Positions 9,597 to 20,433 of a DNA stretch of 64,000 nt are shown in pieces. The notes under the pieces were generated by a model. It did no database searches, was not told where the DNA came from, and saw only the letters and a program-made list of their open reading frames with translations. Position 1 is the stretch's first letter; every line of letters starts with the position of its first letter. The stretch comes from Anaeramoeba ignava (Eukaryota; Metamonada; Anaeramoebidae): contig JAPDFW010000022.1 in assembly GCA_028826165.1 (NCBI GenBank), positions 744,001-808,000 of the forward strand, given 5' to 3'. A program made the translations under genes and the position numbers.

Positions 9597-12396
9597 ATGG
9601 CTGATGAAGAATATCAAAAATTAATTGAAAAACCGAAATACACAAAATTGAATGAACCAAATGAACCAATTAATTTAGTACAAATACAAGAAGATGATAA
9701 TGATTCAGATTTCTCACTTGAATCAAATTCAGACAAAGAAAAACAAAAAAAACGAGAAATAAGTAAGAGTGATTTTGAAATGAACAGCGATCAAGACCGA
9801 GAAGATCTCAAGCACATCTTCTACGAAGTAGTTATGATTTTTGACGAACCAAAAGAAGATCAAGGAAAATGCAAAAAAAAAAAAGCACTTTCTTCAATCC
9901 AAAAAATAAAGAAAAAACAGCAGATCATTCTGGATAAAATACTGGAAGCGGGATTGAAATACCGCGAAAAGATATCACCAAGCAACGCAAATCGGCGGTT
10001 TGTTGTAATAGGGACAACTATTGAAAAGCTTGAAGAATGGGGAGAAAAACTTGAAGTGAAACTACGACTTTCATCAGGAATGGATGAAGGCGAGACAGGC
10101 CACATCCGCTGTCAATACACAGAATTCTTCCGAGACCAAAAGGAACATTTCGACGAATATGTGGAGGATCCACCTTGCGTATTCCCTTCAGCAACACGTC
10201 AGTTTATTCTAACAGAAATTTTGAAAGCAAAACGAGGAGAAGGCGGATGCAAAATTAACATTACAAAAAGTCTTCATAGCGGTGTGATAACGGCGTACTT
10301 TGGGTTGCATGACCACCAGGAAAGAAACATCCTGTATTCTCAATGGACACAAAAATTTGGGGATCGTGTGATGTTCCGGCAACCGACAGACAAAATTCGC
10401 GATTATTTTGGCGAGAATATTGCGTACTATTTTTCTTATTTGTCTCTTTATTCAAGATGGCTGATTGTGCCTTCTATCATCGGAATCATCCTGACTATTC
10501 TCAAGTACTCGTCTTCTAGCATCGAAAACAAGTTTGGATATATCAGTCTTATTTATTGCTTGTTTAACGCACTTTGGGTCACTCTTTTTATCGAATATTG
10601 GAAACGTGATTCGATGACAATCGCGTCAAATTGGGATTTACTTGATTATAAGGCATCCAAAGAAAGCGATCGTCCGCAATTCAAGGGCGAGCTCCGACCG
10701 TCTCCAATTATCCCTAATTCCCAGGAATTATACTATCCTTCTTGGAAACGCAAAATCAAATATTTACTTTCATATTCCATTTCTTTTGGAATGATGGCTT
10801 TTGCCGCGTTCTGCTCAATTCGGATCAACTGGGACAAGCTCACGGGAAAGAAGCAAAGCACAGGCAAGAAATACGGGACTGGAATCGCGACCGGTGTTGT
10901 CATCTTTGTGCTCGACTTCATCTATCGGAAACTTGTTGATAAACTCAATGATTATGAAAATCATCAAACAGAGACATCTTATCAAAACTCGCTCATCATC
11001 AAGATATTCATGTTCCAATTCGTCAACTCATTCTCATCCTTATTTGTGATTGCTTTTGTAAAAAGAGACGGAAAAATGCTCGATTCCCAATTACTTAGTT
11101 TGCTCATTACGAGACTTGTCATTCAAAACGGCCAAGAAATATTTATTCCTTGGCTCAAGGGAAAACTCAAAATGTGCTGCGGTTCAAGCTCAAATGCAAC
11201 CACTAGCGCTATGCAAGGTGAAACAGAGCGTATCGAAACTCAAACAAAGCAACCTGTCTATGAAAATACTATTGATGACTACTCTGAATTGATGCTTCAG
11301 CTAGGCTATATTTCTTTGTTTTCTGTTTCGATGCCAGTTGTTGTTGCTCTCGCTTATATTAATAATCTTGTTGAACTTAAGGTGGATTCAAAAAAACTTC
11401 TTGTTATGCAGCGTCCTATTCCAAGAATTTCAATTGGAATTGGTAGTTGGAGTGATGTTCTTAGTGCTGTTAGTATTCTTGTTGTTGCTTGTAATGCTGG
11501 TAAGTTTCTGAATTCAATCAAATCCAATTTAAATCAATTAATAAAATTTAATAATAAAATTTAAAATTTAATATTAAAATCAAAATTCATTAATAAAATT
11601 AAAATTAAAATTAAATATTAAAATCAAAATTAAAATTAAAATTAAAATTAAAACTAAAATTTAAAATTTAATATAAAATTAAATTCAAAATTAAAATCAA
11701 AATATAAAATTAAAATTCATTTATAAAATTAAAATTAAAATTAAAATTAAAATTAAAAATTAAAATTAAAATCAAAATTAAAATTAAAATTAAAATTAAA
11801 AATAAAATCAAAATCAAAATCAAAATCAAAATCAAAATTAAAATTAAAATCAAAATTAAAATTAAAATTTAAATTAAAATTAAAATTAAAATTAAAATTT
11901 AAATCAAAATCAAAATCAAAATCAAAATCAAAATCAAAATTAAATTCAAATTAAAATCAAAATCAAAATTAAAATCAAATTCAAAATTAAAATCAAAATC
12001 AAAATCAAAATATAAAATCAAAATCAAAATCAAATTTAAATTAAAATCAAAATCGAATATAAAATTAAAATCAAATATAAAATCTAAATCAAAATAATTA
12101 AAATCCTTTTAGCTTTAATCACATTCACTTATTCAGATTCTTTTGGAAATATGATTGGTGATGTTTCTTTATCTACTCGCTTATGGTGGTTTATTGGAAT
12201 TGAACATATAATTTTCTTCTTCAAATTCGCTTTACAAACAGTGGTTCCTGATGAAACAGAAGAAGTCAAAATTGCTCAAGCAAAATTAGAATACGAAAGA
12301 GAAAAATACGCTCTAGAAAAACAAAAAGGTGTTTTCGTAGATGATTTTGTTGACAGCGATTTAGCTGAAGAAAATCAATTAAAAAAAAGAAAATAA
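9597..12396 (+). CDS. Anoctamin (TMEM16) family membrane protein
   Basis: Exon 1 is 9597..11499 and exon 2 is 12113..12396, with a 613-bp phase-1 intron (GTAAGT...CCTTTTAG); 728 residues. The acidic N-terminal cytosolic domain ends in the anoctamin block ITKSLHSG...YFGLHDHQE and KIRDYFGENIAYYFSYLSLY, followed by about eight to ten hydrophobic segments (for example WLIVPSIIGIILTIL, YISLIYCLFNALWVTLFIEY, SLFSVSMPVVVALAYINNLVE). Exon 2 supplies the family's last membrane helix and the VVPDETEEVKIAQ segment, which matches the end of the anoctamin fold. Family members are Ca-activated chloride channels or phospholipid scramblases of the plasma membrane or ER; which applies cannot be told. A Lys-rich tail closes the protein. 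Confidence 0.9.
11570..12100. repeat. Hexamer-type repeat (aaaatt/aaaatc) in the anoctamin intron
   Basis: Irregular 6-bp repeat of AAAATT and AAAATC, broken by short TATA or ATTC interruptions. It lies entirely within the intron between 11500 and 12112. Confidence 0.9.
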
Positions 12397-12636
12397 AAAG
12401 GAATCCAATTCTATTCAATTTAATTCAATTTAATTCAATTTGATTCAATTTGATTTGATTTCAATTTCTTTCTTTCTTCTTCATTTTTAAAAAATGGATT
12501 AGTTGATTTCAATAATTATTTGATTTTTCTTTCTTTCTCTCTTTTTTTGTGTTTTTTTTGTGTCTTGTTTTGAATTTAAAATTCAATAATAATAAAAAAT
12601 GAAGAAGTTTTATTAATGTTTTATTTATATTTTCCT

Positions 12637-15459
12637 CTAATTAAATCTCTTTAAAAATTGTTGATATTTTTGATTAGTTTCCATCAATAAAATATTTAAA
12701 TAAGAATTCTTATTTAATTGATAAAAATCATGAGCATCAAAAAGTTGATTTGTTATTTCTTTAGAAATATGTTTAGAAGAAAAATCATCCAAATAGAAAA
12801 ACCTAATCAATTCCTCCAAAGCATCAAAAGTTTTCCCACTATAATCACTAACAGATCCAGAAGAATCATTTACATTCAAAAACATTTCTCGAAATAACTC
12901 ACTTCTGGCAAGCAAAATAACCTTATGAACCAAAAGCGGTTTCTCTTCAACAAGAATTGTAAAGTCTTTTGTTGAATCATCTTGATACAATACTTCCAAG
13001 TCTGAGACGAGTTGCGACTTCCCAAATTTCTCAGAGATCCATTTCTGAGAAAATTGCATATGTTTAACAAATTTCTTTAAAAATTTCCAAACTAGAGAAA
13101 AATTTTCAAGTGGAATTCTTCCTGAATAAATGAATTTGAGAAGAACTAACCCTTCATCTTTGCTGTGTTTAATTGCAAAAGTCCTCAAGCGATTTGTAAC
13201 TTGTTCAAAATATTCAGCGTTTGAAATATTATTAATCAATCGATTCCTCAAGATGATTGAATGAACAGAAATTTTCCCATCAAGAAAATCAATTGAAATA
13301 TCAGTAAACTCTTGCCGAACTAACAAATACTCCATATCTTCTTGGATTGTGCAATAGCTTTTGAGGATAATTTTGTTTTTGGGATGCGTTATATTCGCAA
13401 AAGAATCGATATTTCTCATTGGAAAATAACCTAAAAGAAATTTGAGAAGTTGATGCTGTTTTGATTTCAATAAACGCTCAGCAAAATCACGAAATTTCGA
13501 AATATCAAATGGAACTCCAATTTGGAATAGTTTCTGCAATATGCTTTGATGAATTTTCTTTATGTATAAAAGGGATTGCAGAAAAGTTTCAGAATTTCCA
13601 GGAAAATCAGAAATATCATAACAATCAGAAATCAATAATTCAACCATTTTGGGAAAATTAGATGAGTTTGGAATTGAATCAAGAGGGGTTCTTTGGTAAT
13701 TACTTTTGATGCGAATATCTGCACCAAGACTGATGAGATTTTTCATTTCCTCAAATAGTGAGTTTTCACAAGCAATATGAAGTGGGGTTTTTCCAAGATT
13801 ATTTTTTGAATTGATATCTAACCCCTTTTCCAATAGAAATTTGATTGCATCCAACTCACAAGGATGCTCCACAAGAAGATGAAGAAGATTATTATGTCCG
13901 TATCGGGTAATCTGTGCGAAATCAGTGTTCTCATTTGAGAGAATCCTCAAAATATCAACCGAATAAGGTTTTTTACATGCTTTTTGCAAAGCAATTTCTT
14001 CTTCAATATTTTTCAAATTCACATCAACTCCTTTCTCAACCATTTTCTTCAGGAAATACTCCTTTTGAGAACAAGAAGATTCCAGAACTTTACACAAAAT
14101 GGGGTCATTTTGCTGTTTAGAGTGATTAATATCAGGACACTTATCAACCAAATAATCAAGAATTTCAAACCGAATATTGTGTGATGAAAAAGCGTAATAT
14201 AATCCACATTCCAATCTTACGCGTTGGAGATGAAGTTGTGATCCATGTTTGAAGAGTAATTCAATTATTTCAATATCAGGATCATAAGAAAATGTTGTGA
14301 ATAATGGTGTAAATCCTCCTTGATTAAAAACATTCAATTCTGTTCCGTTTTCCAATAAAAACTTAAAAATCTCATACAATTCCTTCTTCGGATGCTTGCA
14401 GAGAATATGAATAGGAAGCGATTGAGAGATGCTTCTCTTGTTAATCAACTTATTTTTTAATGAATTTTCTGAAGGAATCATTACAAGAAGTGTTTCGAGA
14501 TTGGAATTCCCAGATCCACAGAAACCGTGGACACAATTCTTCTGGCGTGAAGTTTCTTCGAGAACATCAGCTCCATATTTTATGCAAAATTGGATAACTT
14601 CTGGGGGTGTATTCGGGTTTTTCGATACAACATAAAGTGGTGTCACAAAATATCTTGAATAAGTTCTCCATTGTTTTTTCAATTTTCTTTCGTATATCAG
14701 CTTGAAAATATAAATAGCAATTATAAAATCCTTCTTAACATTATCCTCTAAATTAATACCAAACTCGCTCTTTTTATTCTGTTTCTCCTCTATGATTTTT
14801 TTAAAGGAATTTAAATCCAAATTTGCGATGATTTGATTTTCTTCAATGGTTTTATTCGTATTATCTTTTTGATTGTTTTGATTTCCAGAATCACTTGATA
14901 GAAAATTTGACTCAGATGAATTTTTTTGGATCAATTCAACGATTTTAATTGCCTCAGAAGTTGGTGGAATGTTGAGTAATTGCAATAATAAAAAAATATC
15001 CAATTTTTGTGTTTTTTGGATCATAAAAATCAAAATATCAAATCGGCATCTCATTCCAATAGCTTTTTGCAAAATAGGCAAAGAAACATTCACTTTGCTT
15101 GAAACTATTCTCTTGAGAAGATTCAGAGAACATTTAGCGTTTAAAGCGAATAAAAGGCAATCTGGAACCAAAGACAGATCTGCTCCAGATGAAATCATTA
15201 AATCAGCAATTTTTTCATTAAATCGTTTTTTATTCGAAAGTAAATAATAAATTGGTGGATTCGAATAATTATCAAGATTGTTGATTGGAACCCCAATTTC
15301 AATTAAAAATTTAATTAATTCTGGTTCTGGATTTGTTATTGTACAAGCAATATGTAGTAAATTTTTGGATTCAAAATTTTTTGATAAAAGAATTTGTTTA
15401 TCAAGTGATTTTATTTGTGGAAATTGATTTTTAAGAAAATTTCGATCAAAAATTTCCAT
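12637..15459 (-). CDS. Ankyrin-repeat protein with two C-terminal BTB domains
   Basis: One uninterrupted exon of 940 residues. From about residue 30 to 650 there are many ankyrin repeats, some canonical (NLLHIACTITNPEPELIKFL, TPLHIACENSLFEEMKNLIS) and others degenerate. Two BTB/POZ domains follow: one from about 715 (FTDISIDFLDGKISVHSIIL) and one from about 830 (DFTILVEEKPLLVHKVILLA ...REMF). Ankyrin-BTB proteins are often adaptors for cullin-3 ubiquitin ligases; that is family knowledge and no cullin partner is visible here. It is convergent with the anoctamin (240 bp between stops). Its start is followed on the plus strand by (gaaaaa)-type tracts, i.e. a TCATTTTT-like promoter block on its own strand. 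Confidence 0.88.
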   Translation of the reverse strand: MEIFDRNFLKNQFPQIKSLDKQILLSKNFESKNLLHIACTITNPEPELIKFLIEIGVPINNLDNYSNPPIYYLLSNKKRFNEKIADLMISSGADLSLVPDCLLFALNAKCSLNLLKRIVSSKVNVSLPILQKAIGMRCRFDILIFMIQKTQKLDIFLLLQLLNIPPTSEAIKIVELIQKNSSESNFLSSDSGNQNNQKDNTNKTIEENQIIANLDLNSFKKIIEEKQNKKSEFGINLEDNVKKDFIIAIYIFKLIYERKLKKQWRTYSRYFVTPLYVVSKNPNTPPEVIQFCIKYGADVLEETSRQKNCVHGFCGSGNSNLETLLVMIPSENSLKNKLINKRSISQSLPIHILCKHPKKELYEIFKFLLENGTELNVFNQGGFTPLFTTFSYDPDIEIIELLFKHGSQLHLQRVRLECGLYYAFSSHNIRFEILDYLVDKCPDINHSKQQNDPILCKVLESSCSQKEYFLKKMVEKGVDVNLKNIEEEIALQKACKKPYSVDILRILSNENTDFAQITRYGHNNLLHLLVEHPCELDAIKFLLEKGLDINSKNNLGKTPLHIACENSLFEEMKNLISLGADIRIKSNYQRTPLDSIPNSSNFPKMVELLISDCYDISDFPGNSETFLQSLLYIKKIHQSILQKLFQIGVPFDISKFRDFAERLLKSKQHQLLKFLLGYFPMRNIDSFANITHPKNKIILKSYCTIQEDMEYLLVRQEFTDISIDFLDGKISVHSIILRNRLINNISNAEYFEQVTNRLRTFAIKHSKDEGLVLLKFIYSGRIPLENFSLVWKFLKKFVKHMQFSQKWISEKFGKSQLVSDLEVLYQDDSTKDFTILVEEKPLLVHKVILLARSELFREMFLNVNDSSGSVSDYSGKTFDALEELIRFFYLDDFSSKHISKEITNQLFDAHDFYQLNKNSYLNILLMETNQKYQQFLKRFN

Positions 15460-15509
15460 TTCAAAATGAAAAATGAAAAAAAAGAAAAATAAAAAAATGA
15501 AAAAAAATG

Positions 15510-15998
15510 ATTTTAATTTTGATTTTAATTTTGATTTTGATTTTGATTTTATTTTTAATTTTAATTTTAATTTTAATTTTAATTTTAATTTTAATTTTAA
15601 TTTTAATTTTGATTTTGATTTTGATTTTGATTTTAATTTTGATTTTGATTTAATTTTAATTTTGATTTTGATTTTGATTTTGATTTTGATTTTAATTTTG
15701 ATTTTAATTTTGATTTTAATTTTGATTTTGATTTTGATTTTGATTTAGATTTTGATTTTAATATTAATTTTGATTTTGATTTTAATTTTGATTTTGATTT
15801 TAATTTTAATTTTAATTTTAATTTTAATTTTGATTTTAATTTTGATTTTGATTTTAATTTAAATTTTAAATTTTAAATTTGATTTTGATTTTAATTTTGA
15901 TTTTAATTATAATTTTAATTTTGATTTTAATTTTAATTTTAATTTTGATTTTGATTTTGATTTTGATTTTTATTTTAATTTTGATTTTAATTTTGATT
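15510..15998. repeat. 6-bp satellite (gatttt/aatttt) upstream of the ankyrin-BTB gene
   Basis: A tandem hexamer array alternating gatttt and aatttt, not obviously translated. It is the same hexamer family as the Gln/Asn-coding array at the left end, but here TAA- and TAG-type stops break the frames. It ends exactly at the dead RCC1-BTB fragment, whose last codons merge into the array. Confidence 0.9.
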
Positions 15999-16304
15999 TT
16001 AATTTTTAAATTTGTTAATTAATAAATCAAATAAATTTGGATTTGTTTGATTTAATTGAAAATAATCAATTCCAGTTTTTATTTCATTAATTATTTCTTG
16101 TGTAATTTGAATTTCATCTTTAATTTGATTTGAATAAATCCAATATTCAAATATTTGAAATGATTTATTACTTAATTCACTTATTAGAAGTATATTCATT
16201 TACAGATAAAAGCATTCCTCGATATAATTCACTTCTCATTATTAATATTAATTTAGGGAATTTATATTGTTTTTCTTTTCTTTCAATTATAAAATCTTTT
16301 TCAT
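15999..16304 (-). pseudogene. Truncated, frameshifted copy of the RCC1-BTB gene 3' end
   Basis: On the minus strand this segment encodes a near copy of the last hundred or so residues of the intact RCC1-BTB gene (20434..22200): KDFIIERKEKQYKFPKLILI, RGMLLSV, then SELSNKSFQIFEYWIYSNQI and FQLNQTNPNLFDLLINKF. Between the two parts, about 14 bases covering the counterpart of KVTDYS are missing and the frame shifts into a stop. The homology begins abruptly at the codons for KDF (16304) and has no start codon or promoter. It is a partial duplicate that has decayed, about 4 kb from its parent in the same orientation. Confidence 0.88.
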
Positions 16305-17682
16305 TAATTTATTTCAAAAATGGAATAAAGAATATTAAATAATTAAATTTGAAATTAATTATATTTTATATATTTTATTAATATTTATTTATTTAAAATA
16401 ATATAAAATTATTCCCAATAATTTAATAAAATAAATAAAATATTTTAATTAATTTATTTCAAAAATGGAATAAAGAATATTAAATAATTCAATTTCAAAT
16501 TAATTTTATTTTATATATTTAATTAATATTTCTTTATTTAAAATAATATAAAACTATTCTCAATAATTAAATAAAATAAATAAAATATTTTAATTAATTT
16601 ATTTCAAAAATGGAATAAAAGAATATTAAATAATTAAATTTAAAATTAATTATATTTTATATATTTTATTAATATTTCTTTTATTTAAAATAATATAAAA
16701 CTATTATCAATAATTAAATAAAATAAATAAAATATTTTTATTAATTTATTTCAAAAATGGAATTAAGAATATTAAATAATTAAATTTAAAATTAATTTTA
16801 TTTTATATATTTTATTAATATTTCTTTATTTAAAATAATATAAAACTATTCCCAATAATTTAATAAAATTGAGAAGAAAAATTGAAATAATTTAATAAAG
16901 ATAAATATTTAATTTTAATAATATTTAATAATAATTTAATTTAAATTTATTTTATTTTAATTTGATTTAATGTTTTTATTTATTATTTTAATATTTTTAA
17001 TTATTTATTATTCCAATTTTAATTATAATAAAATATATTAAAAAGTGGAATAAATATTTTAATAAATATAAATATTTAATTTTAATAATAATTAATAATA
17101 ATTTAATTTAAATTTATTTTAATTTAATTTAATTTAATAATTTTAATTTATTATATTAATATTTTTAATTATTTATTATTCCAATTTTAATTATAATAAA
17201 ATATATTAAAAATAAAATTAAAAATTAAAAATTTTTAAATAAATTGAATTTAACATGATTGAATAAGATAAACTTTCTAAAAAAATAATTTACTAATTAT
17301 TCTATTTTTGATTTTGATTATAATTTATTAATATTTAAATATTAATTAATAATAAATTTTATTTGATTTTTTTTATTTTAATATTTTAATTAATGAATTT
17401 AAATTTAATTATTATTAATTTCTATTTTCAATTTTTATTTTTATTTATTATATTAAAAATATTCAATTTTTTAAAATTTATTATTTTTTTTTTTTGGATT
17501 ATTTTTTATTAATTAAATTTTTAATAAATATTTTAAATTAAAATTAAATTATTTAAAATTAAATTTGTTTCTTATTTATTGTTTTAAAGAAATTAATTTG
17601 ATTAAAAGTAAATTAAAATTGAATTAAATTTTGAAAAAAAAATTAAAAAAAAAAGTTTGATTTTCTTATTATTAATTAATTT
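16305..17682. repeat. Two long-period tandem repeats in a gene-free stretch
   Basis: From 16305 to about 16870 there are about four copies of a 145-bp unit marked by atttcaaaaatggaat (copies near 16311, 16456, 16601 and 16748). From about 16880 to 17215 there are two copies of a second unit of about 165 bp with the mark ttattattccaattttaatt. The rest (17215..17682) is unordered A/T. No ORF or RNA gene was recognised. Confidence 0.85.
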
Positions 17683-19044
17683 TTAAATGAAATAAGATTC
17701 AACTTCATCAACAACCCATGAAGAATAAGAACCAGCTAAATAACTTTTAGCTTCATTTGTTCCATAAGTAATTCCATTAGGTAGATTATAACTATAACCA
17801 AAATTTGAATAACCAGGTTGTAAATTAGAATTTAAACAAAAATCATATGGATAACCACCAAATAATGGACCATAACTTAAATTAGAATAAATTGCACTAT
17901 TTTGTTTATATGTAAACTTTGCAGGTATTCTATCCCCTTTATCATTTCTTAATGAAAAAATAAATGCACTTGAGTCATTAATTTTTCCTGTATTTCCATT
18001 AAATCCAACTTGAGTAAAACCTCCAAAAATAAAATTATCTTTTGTTTTGATAATAATTAATGTTTTTCCTTTCCCATCAACTGCTTTATGCCAATTTTGA
18101 GAATTAAATCCATCTCTTTTTGCTGAAAATCCTTTTTTCATTTTAGAAAAAAAATCATTATCATTTATCCATTCTTGTAATTTCTTAACATATTCAATAT
18201 CTTGAACAATTTCTGAATCTGCAAAAATCTTTTGTAATTCCATTTCTTGTTTCATTTTCTCAACTTCTTTCTCCTTGTTTTCAATTTCCTTCTCTTTGTT
18301 TTCAATTTCTTTGTTTTTATCTTCAACTTCTTTCTTCCATTTCTCTTCAATTTCAATTTTCATTTGTTGATTTTCTTTCTCTTTGTTTTCAATTTCTTTG
18401 TTTTTATCTTCAACTTCTTTCTTCCATTTCTCTTCAATTTCTTTCTCTTTGTTTTCAATTTCTTTTTGATTATCTTGAATAACTTTGTTTTGAATATCAA
18501 CTAAAAAAGATTTAGGAAAAAAATCAAATTGTTTTAATTTATCAAAATCTTGTTTTGAAATTGAATCTTTATCAAATAATGAAAAAAAAGAATGAAATAA
18601 TCTTTTCTTTTCAATTCCCTTTTCTTTTTCTTTTTCTTTTTCTTTCTTTCCTTTTAATCTTTGATTTCTTTTTTCAATCCAATTATTTAAAAATTGAAAA
18701 AAATCAAATTGAAAAATTTCTTTTTTTTCTTGTTTAAATTGAATAAATTTGATAATTTCTTCTTTAGTTAAATTGAATAAATTTTCATTATTTTGAATTT
18801 GGGAAAAATTTTGATTTATTAATTCAAAACATTTTATTTCAATTTCATTTGAATTTAAATTTCGATTTTGGAATAAAAATTGGAAAAAATTTGAATAATT
18901 AATTGAATTTAAAATTTTTTTTTGAATAATTTCTTTCAATAAATTTAATTTAAAATAAATTGAAATTTCCAATAATTCAATAAAATTTTCTTGATTCTCA
19001 AAAGAAATATTTCCATAATAAATATAACTCAAAATTGATTCCAT
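17683..19044 (-). CDS. BTB (C-terminal half)/BACK, coiled coil, TLDc protein; 5' end broken
   Basis: An open frame of 453 residues that begins inside a BTB domain (MESILSYIYYGNISFENQEN is its C-terminal helix region). A BACK-like helical part follows (about residues 30-130), then a coiled coil made of duplicated blocks (KWKKEVEDKNKEIENKEKE twice), and a TLDc domain over the last 170 residues or so (NSQNWHKAVDGKGKTLIIIK, NIFGGF-type FIFGGFTQVGFNGN, KSYLAGSYSSWVVDEVESYF). BTB-TLDc proteins are a large family in anaerobic amoebae. The front half of the BTB is present upstream but out of frame (see 19045..19328). Either translation starts at 19044 with half a BTB, or the gene is a young pseudogene. 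Confidence 0.7.
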   Translation of the reverse strand: MESILSYIYYGNISFENQENFIELLEISIYFKLNLLKEIIQKKILNSINYSNFFQFLFQNRNLNSNEIEIKCFELINQNFSQIQNNENLFNLTKEEIIKFIQFKQEKKEIFQFDFFQFLNNWIEKRNQRLKGKKEKEKEKEKGIEKKRLFHSFFSLFDKDSISKQDFDKLKQFDFFPKSFLVDIQNKVIQDNQKEIENKEKEIEEKWKKEVEDKNKEIENKEKENQQMKIEIEEKWKKEVEDKNKEIENKEKEIENKEKEVEKMKQEMELQKIFADSEIVQDIEYVKKLQEWINDNDFFSKMKKGFSAKRDGFNSQNWHKAVDGKGKTLIIIKTKDNFIFGGFTQVGFNGNTGKINDSSAFIFSLRNDKGDRIPAKFTYKQNSAIYSNLSYGPLFGGYPYDFCLNSNLQPGYSNFGYSYNLPNGITYGTNEAKSYLAGSYSSWVVDEVESYFI

Positions 19045-19328
19045 TTCTTTTTATTAAATTGATTTAAAAGAAATAGAAAGAGATTCTTGCCTTAATGATT
19101 CATTAAAAAGGAGATCTTGAAGATAAAATTGATTTATGAACTTTAATTTCAAAAGGATTTGATTTATTCTCAACAAAAATTGAAAAATCTTTAAATGAAT
19201 TTCCATTTAAAAGGTTTGAATAATTTTTAATTAAATTTTTGTTACTTTTTCTAAATTTTTCATTTCATTTTCATTTTGATTTTGATTTGCATTTTTTGAA
19301 TTTGGTTATTATTATTATTATTATCCAT
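19045..19328 (-). pseudogene. Frameshifted 5' part of the BTB/TLDc gene
   Basis: On the minus strand an ATG at 19328 begins MDNNNNNN, followed by out-of-frame segments that clearly spell the first half of a BTB domain: FKDFSIFVENKSNPFEIKVH then KSILSSRSPF. At least two frame changes and an in-frame TAATAA separate these from the intact frame at 19044, and no GT donor is placed to splice them out. The block lacks the 20 or so residues normally found between SRSPF and the next helix, so a deletion is likely as well. Confidence 0.65.
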
Positions 19329-20433
19329 TTTGTTTTTGTTTTTGTTTTTTGTTTTGTTTTTAAAAAGGAAAAATGAAAAAAAATTTAAATAATAAAAATG
19401 AATAAAAAGTGGATTTTGAAAAAATAAATAAAAATATAAAAATGAGAATAAATTTAAATTAATAATTAATTTAATTTTCTTTTTAATTTATTATTTTAAA
19501 TTAATTTATTAATAAATTATTATTATTTTTTATTAATTTTTATTATTAAAAAAAAGGAAAATTATTTTAATTTAATTTTTAATTTAATTTTTTTTTTGGA
19601 ATTTAAAAATTATTAATAAATTTAAATTTTAAAACAAATTTCCAAATTAATATTAATTCAATTTAATTCAAAAAAAAAGATAAAATTTTAATTTCAAAAA
19701 TCAATTTTCAAAATATTTTTAAACAATAAAATATTTAAATCTAAAAACAATAAATTATTATTTTAATAATAAAATTAAATATTAAATTATATTTTTAAAT
19801 TAATTTATAAATTAAATATTAAATTAAATCTATTCTTAATTTTTATATTTATATGTTAAATATTTAAATAATAAAATATTTAAATCTAAAACATTAAATT
19901 ATTATTTTAATAATAAAATTAAATATTAAATTATATTTTTAAATTGTTTTATTAATTAAATATTAAATTAAATCTATTTTCATTTTTATATTTTATATGT
20001 TAAATATTTAAATAATAAAATATTTAAATCTAAAACATTAAATTATTATTTTAATAATAGAATTAATTTAGAAATTATATTTTTAAATTAATTTATAAAT
20101 TAAGTATTAAATTAAATCTATTCTTATTTTTATATTTATATGTTAAATATTTAAATAATAAAATATTTAAATCTAAAACAATAAATTATTATTTTAATAA
20201 TAAAATTAAATATTAAATTATATTTTTAAATTAATTTATAAATTAAATATTAAATTAAACCTATTCTTATTTTTTATATTTATATGTTAAATATTTAAAT
20301 AATAAAATATTTAAACCTAAAGCAATAAATTATTATTTTAATAAAAATTAATTTAGAAATTATATTTTTAAATTTAATTTTGATTTTAATTTTGATTTTA
20401 ATTTTAATTTTAATTTTAATTTTGATTTTAATT
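19329..20433. repeat. 143-bp tandem repeat, four copies, between the BTB/TLDc and RCC1-BTB genes
   Basis: From about 19730 to 20380 a unit of about 143 bp is repeated; the mark ttatatgttaaatatttaaa occurs near 19850, 19995, 20138 and 20280. The first 400 bp are unordered A/T with a poly-TTATTA block. No gene was recognised. Its period is close to that of the array beside the dead RCC1-BTB copy, though the units differ. Confidence 0.85.
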
